NCBI GenBank assembly: GCA_916700875.1
Contig: CAKAKS010000066.1
Coordinates: 33,726,490 to 33,790,489, forward strand
DNA: 64,000 bases
DNA from: Sebastes aleutianus
Lineage: Eukaryota; Chordata; Actinopteri; Perciformes; Sebastidae
Direction: 5' to 3'
Shown here piece after piece: positions 13,901 through 26,486 of the stretch; within the stretch, counting starts at the first letter, position 1, and every line of letters begins with the position of its first letter. A model generated the notes under the pieces. That model was not told the DNA's origin. It saw only the letters and a list, made by a program, of their open reading frames with translations, and did not search any database. The translations under genes and the position numbers were made by a program.

Positions 13901-16900
13901 CACATGCCAGTCTGGGGTTTATCCATACATGGACATTTCATGACGTTATTTTCCTGCTGAGAACCTGACTGGACAAACACTAGGTCACCAAGTGATGCAA
14001 TGATTGAGACTTCAGCCAGAACAAAGGGTCCATTTCCCCTGAGTATGTCAGTGGGAGGAGCGGAGTTTTAAGTTCAAAACACATGCACTAATTTCTCCCT
14101 GACTGAATTGAATAATCACGGCCTGCTTTATGTAAAGCTCATATCTCCCTTCAACATGAAATTAAATTAAATTAAGGCGGCAAAATGCTTGTTAAATCTC
14201 TTGTCATTATGAGGTTAAACACTTCCTGGTTTATGGTTTCAAATGGACTGAAGTTCTGCAGACTCAGGATACACAGCAGTCATTCAAGCTTCTAATAGGA
14301 CAGCGACTAGTGGCTTTCTTTATACAGCGTGTGTACAGTACATGGTGTCCTTACCTGGGGCAGAGGCATCTGCTGCATCGGGTTCATCATGTCCGGGGTC
14401 TCTTTACCCCAGTAGCATTTGACTATGTGGCCCTCTATTGAGGTGCCATTCACTGACACAATGGCATGGGCTGCTGACTCATGGGAGTTAAACCTGGACA
14501 AAAAACAGAGGGAGAGGGAGACTAAGGGCACGCTGATTTCATAGATATGTACTGAGCAATGACGACCACACCACTGTTAGCAAACTGTGAGAACGAGGAC
14601 AAATATTTATTAGAAAGACTATGTAGTCACTCGTGAAATATACTGAACAATTAATTCTACAATGTAAGCATCTAGCAGGGATTTTATCTTAGTAATATCA
14701 TTTAAATGATTCCTGCCACCAGAAAACAGGAGCCCAAAACCTGTATGTGGATCAAACCAATGCTGCTTATAGAATTAAAAACATGTTATTTCAGTGGTTC
14801 TCAATCAAAGGTCCTCAGTGTCCAGAGCGCTGCAGGGTTTTCTCCTACCTTGTAAAAAACTATATTCTCCCTACATCCAAAGCAGCAGTCCTTGATTATA
14901 TGGCTAGAATAACAATCAGCAGGACCCTGGATTACTGAGGACCAGGATCAGGAACTAGTGCATCATACTTTGAAAAAGAAAAAGGGGAAGTACATATGAA
15001 ATGTCCACATACCTCACAAATGAATAGCCTTTGTCTGGGAAAACTCTGATTTCCATGATTTGTCCAAAGGGAGAGAAAGTCTGTCTCATCAGTTGCTCTG
15101 AAAGCCAAACAGAAAAGGGAACGTCAGATATCGTTTCAATGTGAATTCATGCGTCATAAAAACATTTGCTGCAGGAGTAACGTTGCAACATCCTCAGATA
15201 TGAGTCTCTCGGAGGTTGTAAGTTTAATTCATGGGCCGGTCACAGTTTAGCTGATAACACCGCGGGGGCTTTAGAATGACCTCACTGACCACAATGAACT
15301 TGACTAAAATTTTGTAATGACTAATAAATAGATAACACGGGCATTACTTTATCTTTTCATTATAATCAACAATTCCCCTGAAAAGACCAAAAATCCCCCA
15401 CGAATGAATCCTGCTACCGAGAATGGTCTGCGTAGCCGGCTTGATATAGTTTCTGTCTGCAGAACTCAATCGTCATACAAAAACTCTTCATAAAGAGACA
15501 AAGTAACACGCTGATGAACACAGCCTGTGAAGTTTATTCTCAAACAACCCTGACTCCATTTTCAATCTCTGGATTCAAAACACAGCATCTCTGAGCATGC
15601 TCTGGGATGCCATTTGGATTTTTGCTTTGTTAGTTTGACAAGCTGAGAGTGATATAGTTCACAAATGTGGCTACACAGATTATACTTGTTAGTAGGATCA
15701 ATTTATTGTTGGATAATTATTGGGTTTTGTTTTTTTTAATCATTCTGCAGCTTCCCAGTGGTGTTCCTTAAGTATTTAAATCCAAAAATTAAAATTTGGG
15801 TACGTTTTAGCATCAAATTGTTATTTTCACTAGCTCATCCTGAAACGTTTTCCCACATGACCAGACGTAGGTTTCTGCATGATGACGTTGATTTATGTAC
15901 AGTATAAATACATCCTTATAGTCAGTGTATTAATGTGACGTACAGTAACTTAGATGGTGGTCCGCGCGCTCCCAGTTTGGAGAAGCAGACGGGAGTACTG
16001 GCAGGGCGGCTAAGCAATGTACTGCTGTGGAGGCCACGTTAGTTCTGATCCAAAAGTCACACAATAACACAAAATATCTAACCCACTGAGGCAGCAAAAG
16101 ACCAGCAACTCCCACGTTCTGCGAGTTAAAATGACTGTTTTTGTAAATGGAGTCTGGTGGCTTTGAAGTGAGCATTGATGGATTTGACGGGTTCAGTTCC
16201 CCGTTGGAAAGGGCTGTCTGACGGCGAGGTGAAGAAGTGAAAATATTCTAAATATGACGTACACTTAAACCGACTGACCTTTTTTAGGTGGCTAAAATAC
16301 ATTTAGCTGCTGCCCCCCGTCCACAGCAGTACATTGTTTAGCTTCTGTGCATCAGTGCTGTAACCTACGTCCCTGCTTTTTGCTAACGGTTGAGTGGGAT
16401 TTTCCATTTGAAAGACCCGGAAAAGAACGCAGAAGGAGTCAACCTTTAAAAGGCCCTGACGCACCAGGCCGACGATCAGCCAATGTCGGGCAATCGGTTA
16501 GCATCTGTGGCCCTAGTGTTCACGGTGCGTACAGCGCCATTGGCACTAGTCTGCGGCTTTACAGACGATTGAGCATGCTGAACAGGCGGCGGAGCCCGTC
16601 GGTGAGAGAAATTACTCTGATTGGCTGTTCAGCTTACGCAAATCAGTGCACGAGAAGAGAAATGGAAGTGAGGAAAGCAAGCCGACGAGCAAAGTCAAGA
16701 GGGCACACACAGAAGGCTCTTCTCATTTTTCGACGTTCATCTGATCATTCCAGTACACGGATATTTTCACAACGACGTGGCCATCTGGAATGAAGCTAGG
16801 TGGTGAGTGAGAGTGGTGTGAAAATGGTCTGGAAACGCCGCTTTATTTCATATACGTATCATAACAACGGCTCGTATATCCACCGTCCTCGGTCTTCCGG

Positions 16901-19900
16901 TTTCCCTTTTTGAAAGACAAATTTGAATACAGACTGCCGCCACCCTGCTGGTATGGAGTTATTCCCTCTCACGCTTGTCGCATAACGTACACAGTAGTTG
17001 GCCATTGGCTGTAGTCTTTGCAGTGTTTTCAAGTGCAACTTTTTGGCCAAGACAAAGGCGACGTGAGGCAACGCAACAATCGGCATTCGTCGACGCTAGT
17101 TCCGTGATGTCATTTTGGTGTGTCTGGGCTTTAAAGTAGTGTCACTGGCTTTCGTCGATAAACAACTTGCCGTTTTACTTATTATATCTCGTTGAACTCT
17201 TTGCTGTATTTAACTGATACTACTGCTATCAGTATCATACTAGTGGTAGCAATGGCACTAATAGTATTCATTACCTGTCAGTCCTGTGCTGACTCCACCA
17301 CAGTACACAGTGCAGTTACTGGGGCTGGACTGATTCACTACTTCATCAAAGGATAGGTGCTTTGAGTTATCTGCCAGGGGGAGACAAGAGACATTCTACT
17401 GTTAATACATGACTACAACATCCTGTGTAAACAAGCAGAACATGCACATTCATGACAACGCACTTTCATAGGTGGTCTTTGGGGCGGGGGGCTTTCTTGT
17501 GGCCCAGTTAGTTCGAATCTGTCTGCCTCCTAACCACTGACCGCCCATCTGCTGAATGGCGTTCTCTGCATCCTGGAACGGAGAAAGGAACCGGTTATTC
17601 CATCGAGCTGAAGTCTAATAACGTGAAATATAAGCTACACCCCTTTACGAGCACAGAACACAGTAATGTTCAAAGATTGTCCTCAATTTTTAAGATAACA
17701 AGAGAGATCCCCACCAATAACAGCAGGATGAACGTGAGGTTAATCATGTGGTCAGTAATGTCTCTGTACTAACCCATTTGTTGAAGAAAGACACAAAGCC
17801 ATAGCCTTTAGATTTCCCTGTAGCCATATCTTTCACAACACGAGCATCTCTGTGGACAAACACACCAAAAGGAGTACATTAAAAACATGCAGCACAACAC
17901 ACAGCTTGACGGTAATAAAAGTGTAAAACAATAAAGGTTTAGTCTAACAATACTTTCCTCTCATTTTATTCTGTCAATCCTAGGGATGTCACGATACCAG
18001 AAATGTAATAGTCGATGAACAAAAGTAAAACAATAAATCCCATGTACTGCCACACACACTCCTGTATTACCGTCTGCATACTGGTTTTTGTTAGGAAGCT
18101 AAACGGGTCAGAATTCCCTCTCTGTTATCTATTTTATATTTCTGTGAAGACATTTCCTTCCAACAACTGGATTTATTCAAGTTTCTCACCAAAAATTACA
18201 TCTTACAAGATTACATTCGAACACATCATGATGATGTTAGAATTTACTATAGCCCATTACAAAGTTTTACTGAACAGAGCCTGAACGCACCATGTTGAAT
18301 TTGTCCCCCCAGACACATCGATAGTGAGTTTAATGCGTCCGGAACACATTTTCTATCTTCCCAGGGGCGACAGGACGTCGTTGGTGTCGAGCCGTGGCAG
18401 TATACGAACGTGATATACTGTAGAAAGACGAGTACCGTCGTGTTTTCCGAAGTTTGGCATCGACTTGGTGTCAAAGTAGGGCTGTCAATCGATTAAAATA
18501 TTTAATTGCGATTAATCGCATGATTGTCCATAGTTAATCGCGATTAATCGCAAATCAATCGCATATTATTTAGATTTTTAAATGTATCTTACAAAGGAGA
18601 TTTGTCAAGTATTTAATACTCTTATCAACATGGGAGTGGGCAAATATGCTTGCTTTCTGTGAATATATGTATATATTTATTATTGGAAATCAATTAACAA
18701 CACAAAACAATGACAGATATTGTCCAGAAACCCTCACAGGTACTGCATTTAGCATAAAAAAATATGCTCAAATCATAACATGGCAAACTGCAGCCCAACA
18801 GGCAACAACAGCTGTCAGTGTGCTGACTTGACTATGACTTGCCCCAAACTGCATGTGATTATCATAAAGTGGGCATGTCTGTAAAGGGGAGACTCGTGGG
18901 TACCCATAGAACCCATTTTCATTCACATATCTGGAGGTCAGAGGTCAAGGGACCCCTTTGAAAATGGCCATGACAGTTTTCTTCGCCAAAATGTAGCGAA
19001 AGTTAGGAGCGTTATTCAACCTCCTTGGCGACAAGCCAGTATGACATCTTCACTCTACCTTTAAAACTGAGCCCGCTACAACCTCCGATTGTGTTAATGC
19101 CTTAAAATAAATTAATGCCGACAAAACTAATTTGCTTTAACGTGTTATTATCTTGTTAACTTTGACAGCCCTATACCGAAGTATCGATTCTCGTGACATC
19201 CCTAGTTAACCCTTTGTCAGTAAATCTTGATACTTACGATATCCTGCCAAATGGACCGAAGGCAGCTTTGACGTCTTCTGTAGTTATTTCTGGGCTGAGG
19301 TCTCCAACGAAGACATGAAAGTGATCTATATTCGGGGGGGGGACATAGTTTAGACATATGTTACATTCCAGACGAGTGAATGAAGTGACTACCACTACAT
19401 GAAAATATGTAAGCATATATGCAATGAAAATCTTTCCCAGTGATTTTCAAACTCTAACATTATCATTATCATTATCAGATGTTTCCAGTGTATTAATGCC
19501 ATGAAGTATCCCCACTGACAAGCACTTGTACTTACTACTTGTGTCTTTTTTCTGGCTGGTTGGCGTCGTGGCCCAGTTGACTTTGACCTCCTGCGGAGTG
19601 GGGCAGAGAAAGAACAGGCCAGGTGGGGTATGTTTATATCATTTACAGTAAAACCTGCTTGGCTCCACTATAATAGTATATACACCGATCAGCCATAACA
19701 TTAAGACCACTGACAGGTGAAGTGAATAACGTGGATTATCTGGTTACAATGGCACCTGGCAGTGGGGGGGGGGGATATATTAGACGGCAAGTGAACATTT
19801 TGAACTTTGAACTTTGTGTTGGAAGCAGAAAAAAATGGGCAAGCGTAAGGATATGAGCAACTTTGACGAGGGCCAAATTGTGCTGGCTAGACGATCGGGT

Positions 19901-22512
19901 CAGAGCATCTCCAGAACTGCAGCTCTTGTGGGATGTTCCCGGTCTGCAGTGGTCAGGAACCGGTGAACCGGCGACAGGGTTAGACCCGAGGCTCATTGAT
20001 GCACGTGGGGAGCGAAGGCTGGCCCGTGTTGTCTGATCCAATAGAAGAGCTACTGGAGCTCAAATTGATGTAAAAGTTAATGCTGGTTCCGATAGAAAGG
20101 TGTCAGAACACACAGTGCATCGCGGTTTGTTGCGTATGGGGCTGCGTAGCCGCAGACCGGCCAGGGTGCCCGTGCTGTCCTAATGTTATGGCTGATCGGT
20201 GTATGATAGAATTTCAATCTAATGAGATATGGTGCCTCATCACTCACTTCTGTCCTGTGTATGACATGGTGCAAGAAAATTAATCTTGTATCAAATCGTC
20301 TAACAGAAAATAAACTGCAACTGGCCTACCACTTGAGAACCAAACTATTTTATAACTGGATGCTGGTATTTCTTTCTCTGTCTTTTCCACGATTTGATAC
20401 GAAGGGGGTTTCGATGCCATGTTGAAACACAATTAATGGGAGGCCTACGCCAATAACAACAAACGCAGATATTAGTGAAAGTTACAAAAATCGTCTGCAG
20501 TTGTTGCCAATGAAATGCACTTCACCTTGTGCGGTTGCACAGTTCAGCGCACTCAGTCGTTTAATTTTCCAGTTTATGTCAGCGCATTGAATCCAGAAAC
20601 TAAACTCATTATTAAGCCACACGGCACAATTTTAATATTCTTTTATAAGGCCCTGTGGTCTTTTAAATGTTGCAAATTAAAATGTTAATGATTTGCTCCA
20701 TTGTTCTGGATAACCCTACGTTATCCAGCTCCTCCCAGGCTTTTTGTTTTGCTATCTTTGCAATGCAGCTTACATGGTCTTGAAGACCTTATTGACAAGC
20801 ACAGGCTTGTTCAGTGTCTCCTTGATTTATATTTCTGTCATTATTGTTTTCTTCCCAAACCTCACTTTGCTTGACACACTCAAGCCACGTGACGACAACA
20901 TTCCTCCACACCTAACACGCCACAGCTTCATATATTTCAAGACCATTGGGTTTAAGAGGTCCTAATGGAACCAATTACACCAACAGAGAGATAACCTTTC
21001 CTGGGAGTAGTAACTTGAAATGTTCAAGATCTCATTTGGACCCTTGCTCCGGCAGCTTCCACTTCTCAGTTGGAAAACTAATCTAATCTGCTTCTGGGAA
21101 CTTGTAGAATCTAATCTAACTAATCTTTCAAATTAATGGAATATAAATGCTAGCAGTCCACTAGTTTTTTCCAGAAGGCACACAACCTAAATTCCCGCAC
21201 ACCCAAAGCCCACCCGTTCCCACTCACCCTTTAGACACGATAGCTTACCTTACCCATTATTTTCCTTCCATTCATGGCTGCCAGTGAGGCAGCAGCATGC
21301 CTGTGGTCATAGAACTCCACAAAGCAGTACGGATCATTTCCAGCCGTCTGTCAACGGGAAAACAAGACTGATATTAAGTCCACAGCAAAGTGTGACAATT
21401 GAATCACTGCAGATGACAAGAGCCACCTACTGTAGTTTGGAGTGTCAGGCATGATATAATAGACTGGGAGAGTTCAATCAATATCAAACACAAATGGATT
21501 GAGTCTTTCACCAGCAGCACCACCACCTCTCAGGACACCGTTGAATGCCCTGTCCTAGAGTGAAACAATATAATATACCAGAGAGGATCATACTCACATC
21601 AACTATCATTTTACAGCTCTTGCAGGGTCCTATCTGTGTGAAGACCTGCAGGATGAGGGGCTCGGTGACATCCCTGGACAGATTCCCCACATACCTGCAC
21701 ACAAGGAGAGAGAGATGGAGGCATTGAGTCTTTGTCAAACAGGAAGTAGCATGCAAACAAAGGCTAGTTAACCGGGCTAGCTACAACCCACAACAATTCA
21801 TCATATTTACATAAAAACAGCAATGATTAGTGGACTACATATCATTGGGGATAGGGTTAATTTTACCCAGACAGCTGGGGTATGGTTAGTGTTAGTGGAG
21901 CTGTCCCGGGCCGTCTCTCTCTGAGCGTTGACGTGGCTCGTCTGCCAGCTAGCTCCAGATCAGGCTAGCCGGTCAGACGGGCCTCATGCTAGCTGAGAGA
22001 GAGAGAGAGAGACGGCTACTAACAGGACTACACATGAGTCCCTTCATCGGGGGTCGAGCTAACACCAGACTATCAGTAATAAAACACGACTAGTTCAGTG
22101 AATAAACATATAGTTCAATGAAAACGTGTGTTTTTTAGAAGAAATGACTGGCCAGCTGCGTTTGCATCTTTGGCTAATGATGACAAGCGTTAGCATTAGC
22201 TACAGCTAGCCCTCCGGTTTCATTTTCAGGCTCGTTACGGTTCCGTCTATTTATACGACTCAATCAAACACAACTTCACCTTCAAATCAACATTATAAGA
22301 TGTTTATCTGTATTTACAAACGGTGCTATACTCGCTGTGAACTAATAACGCCAAATAGACGCCCATTTGTAAGAACATAACAGTGGTTTTCAGGTTTTAA
22401 TTGAATCAACAACGTGGAAACATTTCGTAGTTACACGGAGCCGTTCTCGCTCCAGCACATAGCCGGGCCCCGCTGCTACTCACAAGGTTCTGGGTTGATC
22501 GTCATCCATCAT
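10764..22512 (-). CDS. tia1: TIA1 cytotoxic granule-associated RNA-binding protein
   Basis: Three-RRM RNA-binding protein of the TIA1/TIAR family, which binds U-rich RNA, regulates splicing and translation, and nucleates stress granules. Twelve coding exons on the minus strand: 22512-22484, 21694-21598, 21347-21249, 19590-19536, 19325-19238, 17849-17774, 17572-17464, 17370-17275, 15097-15013, 14493-14355, 12684-12530, 10902-10764. They sum to 1,167 nt (388 residues plus stop) with every phase matching. RRM1 starts at LYVGNLSRDVTE (about residue 10), RRM2 at HFHVFVGDLSPEITTED (about 95), RRM3 at NCTVYCGGV (about 205). The Q/G/Y-rich tail contains YGQWGQWYG and NGWQVP. DTAGNDPYCF, FFNKWDAENAIQQMGG and the NGSMLxNQP ending favour TIA1 over TIAL1, although the MMDDDQPRTL start is TIAR-like. 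Several introns carry transposons. It could be a tia1 teleost duplicate. Confidence 0.95.
10919..10963. repeat. GA microsatellite
   Basis: AG/GA dinucleotide run in the last tia1 intron, 17 bp upstream (minus-strand sense) of the last exon. It reads as the CT-rich stretch preceding the acceptor. Confidence 0.8.
12962..13604. mobile_element. hAT-like MITE copy (TAGGGCTGTCAA family)
   Basis: In a tia1 intron. The ends are diverged: TAGTGTTGACAAAGTTAA on the left and ATTTTAGCCCCAACTA on the right. Internally it matches the copies at 18,476, 27,893 and 48,430, including CATGTTGATAAGAGTATTAAATACTTGACA-type sequence. TACTATTT on the left and TACTATAT on the right are a possible 8-bp target duplication. 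The minus-strand frame at 13,309-13,566 belongs to this repeat. Confidence 0.7.
14792..14960. mobile_element. Short hAT/Charlie-like MITE
   Basis: Starts CAGTGGTTCTCAATC and ends GATCAGGAACTAGTG. The ends form an imperfect inverted repeat of about 25 bp with the CAGTGGTTCTCA start typical of vertebrate hAT elements. I could not see a clean target duplication. It lies in a tia1 intron. Confidence 0.5.
15880..16420. repeat. Fragment of the TTAA family seen whole at 44,257
   Basis: Shares TAGTCAGTGTATTA, the CAGTTTGGAGAAGCAGACGGGAG block and the CCGTCCACAGCAGTACATT block with the element at 44,257-45,015, but lacks clear TTAA termini here. It lies in a tia1 intron. Confidence 0.6.
16446..17134. 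mobile_element. TTAA element (family with TTAAAAGGCCCTGACGCACC end)
   Basis: Bounded by TTAA. The left end reads AGGCCCTGACGCACC and the right end GGTGTGTCTGGGCTTTAA, an inverted repeat. A related copy in inverted orientation lies in a smad2 intron (57,613-58,285). The 148-codon frame at 16,347 overlaps the left end and has no recognisable domain. Confidence 0.75.
17981..19205. mobile_element. hAT-like element, host of a second nested element
   Basis: The termini are TAGGGATGTCACGATACC and the reverse complement of TAGGGATGTCACGAGAATCG. Flanks GTCAATCC and GTTAACCC match at 6 of 8 positions, compatible with an aged 8-bp duplication. It is interrupted at 18,476 by another element and lies between two tia1 exons. 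Confidence 0.75.
18476..19173. mobile_element. Nested hAT-like MITE (TAGGGCTGTCAA family)
   Basis: The ends are TAGGGCTGTCAA and TTGACAGCCCTA. The left part is built of self-complementary GATTAATCG-type repeats. Flanks TGTCAAAG and TACCGAAG match at 5 of 8 positions and the differences are all transitions, so target duplication is plausible. The short frame at 18,646-18,831 is the same repeat-borne frame seen at 13,309 and 28,164. Confidence 0.75.
19681..20203 (+). pseudogene. Defective Tc1/mariner element with transposase N-terminal relic
   Basis: Inverted ends TACACCGATCAGCCATAAC and GTTATGGCTGATCGGTGTA, with TA at the borders. The plus strand between about 19,834 and 19,965 translates to a helix-turn-helix start containing FDEGQIVLARRSGQSIS and AALVGCSRSAVV, characteristic of Tc1-type transposases. 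It then breaks at a stop (AGGAACCGGTGA) and continues only as short pieces. The catalytic core is largely missing, so the copy cannot encode an enzyme. It lies in a tia1 intron. Confidence 0.85.
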
Positions 22513-23100
22513 CAAGGTTTAGTGGTCGCGTCCTGAGAGCTCGTTAATCCAATGACATACAAATGGTTTGTGCTGAACTCGGGCGACCGCGAACGTAAAA
22601 GGCTATATCTACTATATTTAATGGTAAATCGGTGGCGGATCCTGCTCTCACACACACACACCGCAGACAGCCTCAGTCTGATGCAAACAATAGGAAGTTG
22701 AAGATGGCGGAGGAGCAGCGTCAGCAGCGTCAACCTGCGCGCTGAAATGAAGCCAGAATCCAGCGCTCTTTCTCTCCCACACACAAAGATGCGCCTCCAC
22801 ATCTTTATATGGCACCAGATGCAAAACACGGCCAGTTGTGTAGTTTTGCATAACTGTGCAAAATAATATTTCACATTAGAGTATTCGTGGTTATAGCTTA
22901 ATCGACCATGGTGCAAAAACGTTAGATATATTATTACAACTGGGAACATCTGGGATATACACGTAAACCAGCATGTGACACTAGATGGTACTATGGAAGG
23001 CAGTTTATTAGGACTTGAAGTAATTTGCTATAATTCATCAACTACTGGAGCGACATTGTAACATTTTAATGTTCACTGATAATTACTGAAGCAAAAGACG

Positions 23101-23171
23101 TGCGCCGCCCGGGAATCGAACCCGGGTCGCAAGAATGGGAATCTTGCATGATACCACTACACCAGCGGCGC
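23101..23171 (-). tRNA. tRNA-Gly (anticodon CCC)
   Basis: Read on the minus strand it begins GCGCCGCTGGTGTAGTGGTA. It has a 7-bp acceptor stem (GCGCCGC/GCGGCGC) and the anticodon loop TTCCCAT between GCAAGA and TCTTGC. The T-arm contains the B box GGTTCGATTCC, and an A is in the discriminator position. The length is 71 nt and no intron is present. A TTTT run shortly downstream (plus-strand 23,093-23,096) would serve as the RNA polymerase III terminator. All stems pair, so the gene looks functional. It sits alone in the divergent interval between tia1 and rchy1. Confidence 0.97.
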
Positions 23172-23399
23172 AGATGCTAAATGAGTGGGGGGACTTTGTT
23201 TATCAAGCCTGTGATCGAGTCACTGTGATCACATGTGATCACGGTGATGGGCAATGGACATTGATAAACAAAGAGGAGAAAGACTAGCCGTAGAGCACGA
23301 CAGAACATCTATTACTGCGGTGAATCAAATGGTGACAGAACCAGAGAACTCATCATTTGGCACTAATGTTAAATACAAAGCAAGAGATTAATTCATTGT

Positions 23400-23741
23400 T
23401 CTCCCAGAAAACTGCAGGACCGCTCCAACTCTGAGTTCTTTGAAATCAAAGCTTAAAACTTTCCTGTTTGCTGCTGCTGCCTTTTATTAAACCAGATAAT
23501 GATCTTATACTGCACTAGAGCTTTTACTCTTGTGTGTTATACTCTATTTTAGCTTCTATCCTAGCTTTTATTTTTAGCTTGTTTTTATTTTCTAATCTTT
23601 AATGTTTTTATAACTGTTTTAATTATGTCTTAATGTTCTTTTGCACTTTGTCGCAATGTTCTTTAATTTTTATGTAAAGCACTTTGAATTGCCCTGTTGC
23701 TGAAATGTGCTCTAAAGATAAAGCTGCCTTGCCTTGCCTAA
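23400..23741 (+). mobile_element. 3' end of an L2-like LINE
   Basis: Begins inside a coding tail (CRTAPTLSSFKSKLKTFLF then stop). The AT-rich 3'UTR includes TATGTAAAGCACTTTGAATTG, and the end is a TGCCTTGCCTTGCC tail, an organisation typical of L2-clade LINE 3' ends in fish. It is 5' truncated with no reverse transcriptase domain left. Confidence 0.65.
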
Positions 23742-24077
23742 GAAGTTGACGATTCGAGTTCAAAGGTTCACCTGAACTTGAAAATCAGAAAATTGAACAT
23801 TGAATTGCTTGTCACCCATGCAATGTATTTTTAATACACAACCAATAGAAGTAACATGAATATAGTTTGCTAACGGGTTTAGTAAGTGTATCAGAATGCA
23901 TGTGTTATATACATCCATGGACCACCTGTGATCCTCAGACACAGGAGGGCGGTACCATCCAATGGGGAAGCGTTGCTGCGCAGTCACACAAAAAAACAAA
24001 CGAAGAAGAGAAGAGGGCAACTCGTCACCGCACAAGAAGAAGAAGAAGAAGCAGAAGATCCCAGCTCTGGAGGAGAC

Positions 24078-26425
24078 ATGGCTTCCCCTGCCGGCTGTGA
24101 GCATTATGTGCGCAGCTGCTTATTAAAAGTGAGTTAACTTTATGAAATGTATTGTATATATATATATATATGTCATAGATGCTAAATGGAGGCATATTGG
24201 TGTTGAATATGACTCACTGTTACGCTGCTAAAACGACTAGTGCTGCTGTACAGCTCTCTGATGCAACCACTCACAGCTAGCCTAGCCTAGCTAGCGTTAG
24301 TTCCTACAGCTAGCCAGGGTTGTAACACAGCAACTGTGTCCTTATGACTCATTCGTGTTATATGATCGCTGCATAACACTAAGGAAATGGCCAGGGCTTA
24401 GTGAGTAACGTGATGTCATTACTTAGCTTATCACTCACTACGTCAGTCATGCGTTGCTTATTTTACATTTATGCATAGATAAAGTAATCGAGGCTTCCTT
24501 CTTACCTTTCTATAAACTTCCAGTTTTGTTGCAGCTTGATAAAATGTCATGTTGAGACAGAGTTTGCCCAAATGTGTAATCATAAGCTGTGATATGACTA
24601 TGATTGACCTCCATCGTCATCCACCTGCCCATGCCCCCGTGTAATGATGACATGTTTCTGTGCTCTGCAGGCACCTTGCTGTGATAAACTGTATGTGTGT
24701 CGGCTGTGCCACGATGCAGAGGAGAACCACCAGCTGGATCGATTCAAAGTCAGAGAGGTTCAGTGTTCCGAGTGTCAGACGGTGCAGCAGGTAACTGAGA
24801 CAAACAACCGCAGCTGATGGGTTTCAACTCCACTGTCAGCTGGAGCAGGACCACTCAGTGATCTTGAATGTTTCCCCTTTGGTATTTATGTTGCTTTTGT
24901 GTATGCAGTGGTTAAATCACAGTGGTGCTAAATTAAAGATGTCACTCTTTCAGGCACAGCAGACTTGCCAGCAGTGTCATGCGCAGTTTGGGGAGTATTA
25001 CTGTGACATTTGCCACTTGTTCGACAAGGATAAGAAGCAGTACCACTGTCTGCCCTGTGGAATATGCAGGTGAGCAATAGTAGAGTTTATATATGTTAAA
25101 GGAACACTGTGTAACAATTAGTGGGATCTATTGGCAGAAATGGTATGTAATATTAATAAGTATGTTTTTTTTTTGTGTATAATCACCTGATAATAAGAAT
25201 CGTTGTGTTTTTGTTACCTTAGAATGAGCCGTTTATATCTACATAGGGAGCGGGTCCCCTCTCCATTAGGAATGCACCGATCCAACTTTTTCAGTCCCGA
25301 TAGCGATAGCGATACCTGGGCTTTGTGTATCGGCCGATACCGAGCACCGATCCTTGTTTAATTAATCAGCTGTATGCCTCACTGTGTGGAAGCGACTGGG
25401 ATCATTCTTTTATGTGTAAGGCAACATCAGGCTCGACTTTAACTTTGCTTTCCTAACTTTGTAAAACAAAATGTAACAAATAAATACATAGATATAAATT
25501 TACTGAATTGTTCTTTATTATCAAAATAATAAACCGTACACCAACAACTTGGCAAAAAAATCTTCAAAATTGACAGGAATTACAATTGAAGTGTAAACCT
25601 TTTTAATGCAGCAACAAAATGGTCATAACTTAAAGAGGAATTAATATTCCAGTATATAATATACATAGTGTATAAACATAGAATTGAATTGAATAGATCG
25701 GCTGCATTTTTGCATCCCTACTCTCCATGAAGTCCACCATGTTGCACCGCCATGTTTCAACAGTAGCCCAGAACGGACAAACCAAACTCTGTTAACTTTT
25801 CCTGCTTAGGCCGGAGTCGATAACGGCACTCGCTCCCATCGCCGCCGCTTTCTCTCTCTTGCTTCACCACTCACTTCCCACGTACATACACACACTTTAC
25901 GCACTTTGGCACACAGGAGAGGCTTCAGTTGGTTGCAATCTACACACTGGACCTTTAAATACTTGTCACCCAGCTTTTTTTTACAAATCTTTTTTATAAT
26001 TGTAGCCTTCGTAGAAGACACTAACAATAATATGGATATTTGGGGAATAAAAGTACAAATGTCTCAAGTTGAATACCTTCTTAAAGATGCCCCCAATTTT
26101 GTAATTTTCTTGCTACAGTAATTCAAGTTAACTATCTACAATGTTTTATCATTCTGGTATTAGAATTCAGTGTTTCCAAATCGTCTAACACAACAATCAA
26201 TAATTCAGTGGGTTTTTAAATCTGCCATATGCTGATATTTCATGTTGACAGTTGTTATGTCATGTTACACGTTATTCATACATGAGGTGATTGTCATCTG
26301 TGTCAGTGACGCTGTGTTTTGACCCCTACAGGATTGGGCCCAGGGAGAAGTATTTCCATTGTGAGAAGTGCAATCTGTGTTTAGCCCAGGATCTGCGGGG
26401 AAACCACAAGGTGATTATTAGCCTG

Positions 26426-26486
<61 letters not shown>

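Noticed and set aside
16347..16793. 148-codon plus-strand frame
   Set aside because: Spans the left part of the TTAA element at 16,446; no domain and not preserved in the related copy at 57,613.
22512..22949. 145-codon minus-strand frame upstream of tia1
   Set aside because: Lies in the tia1 5' region; no domain, and the true ATG at 22,512 is in a different context with matching splice phases.
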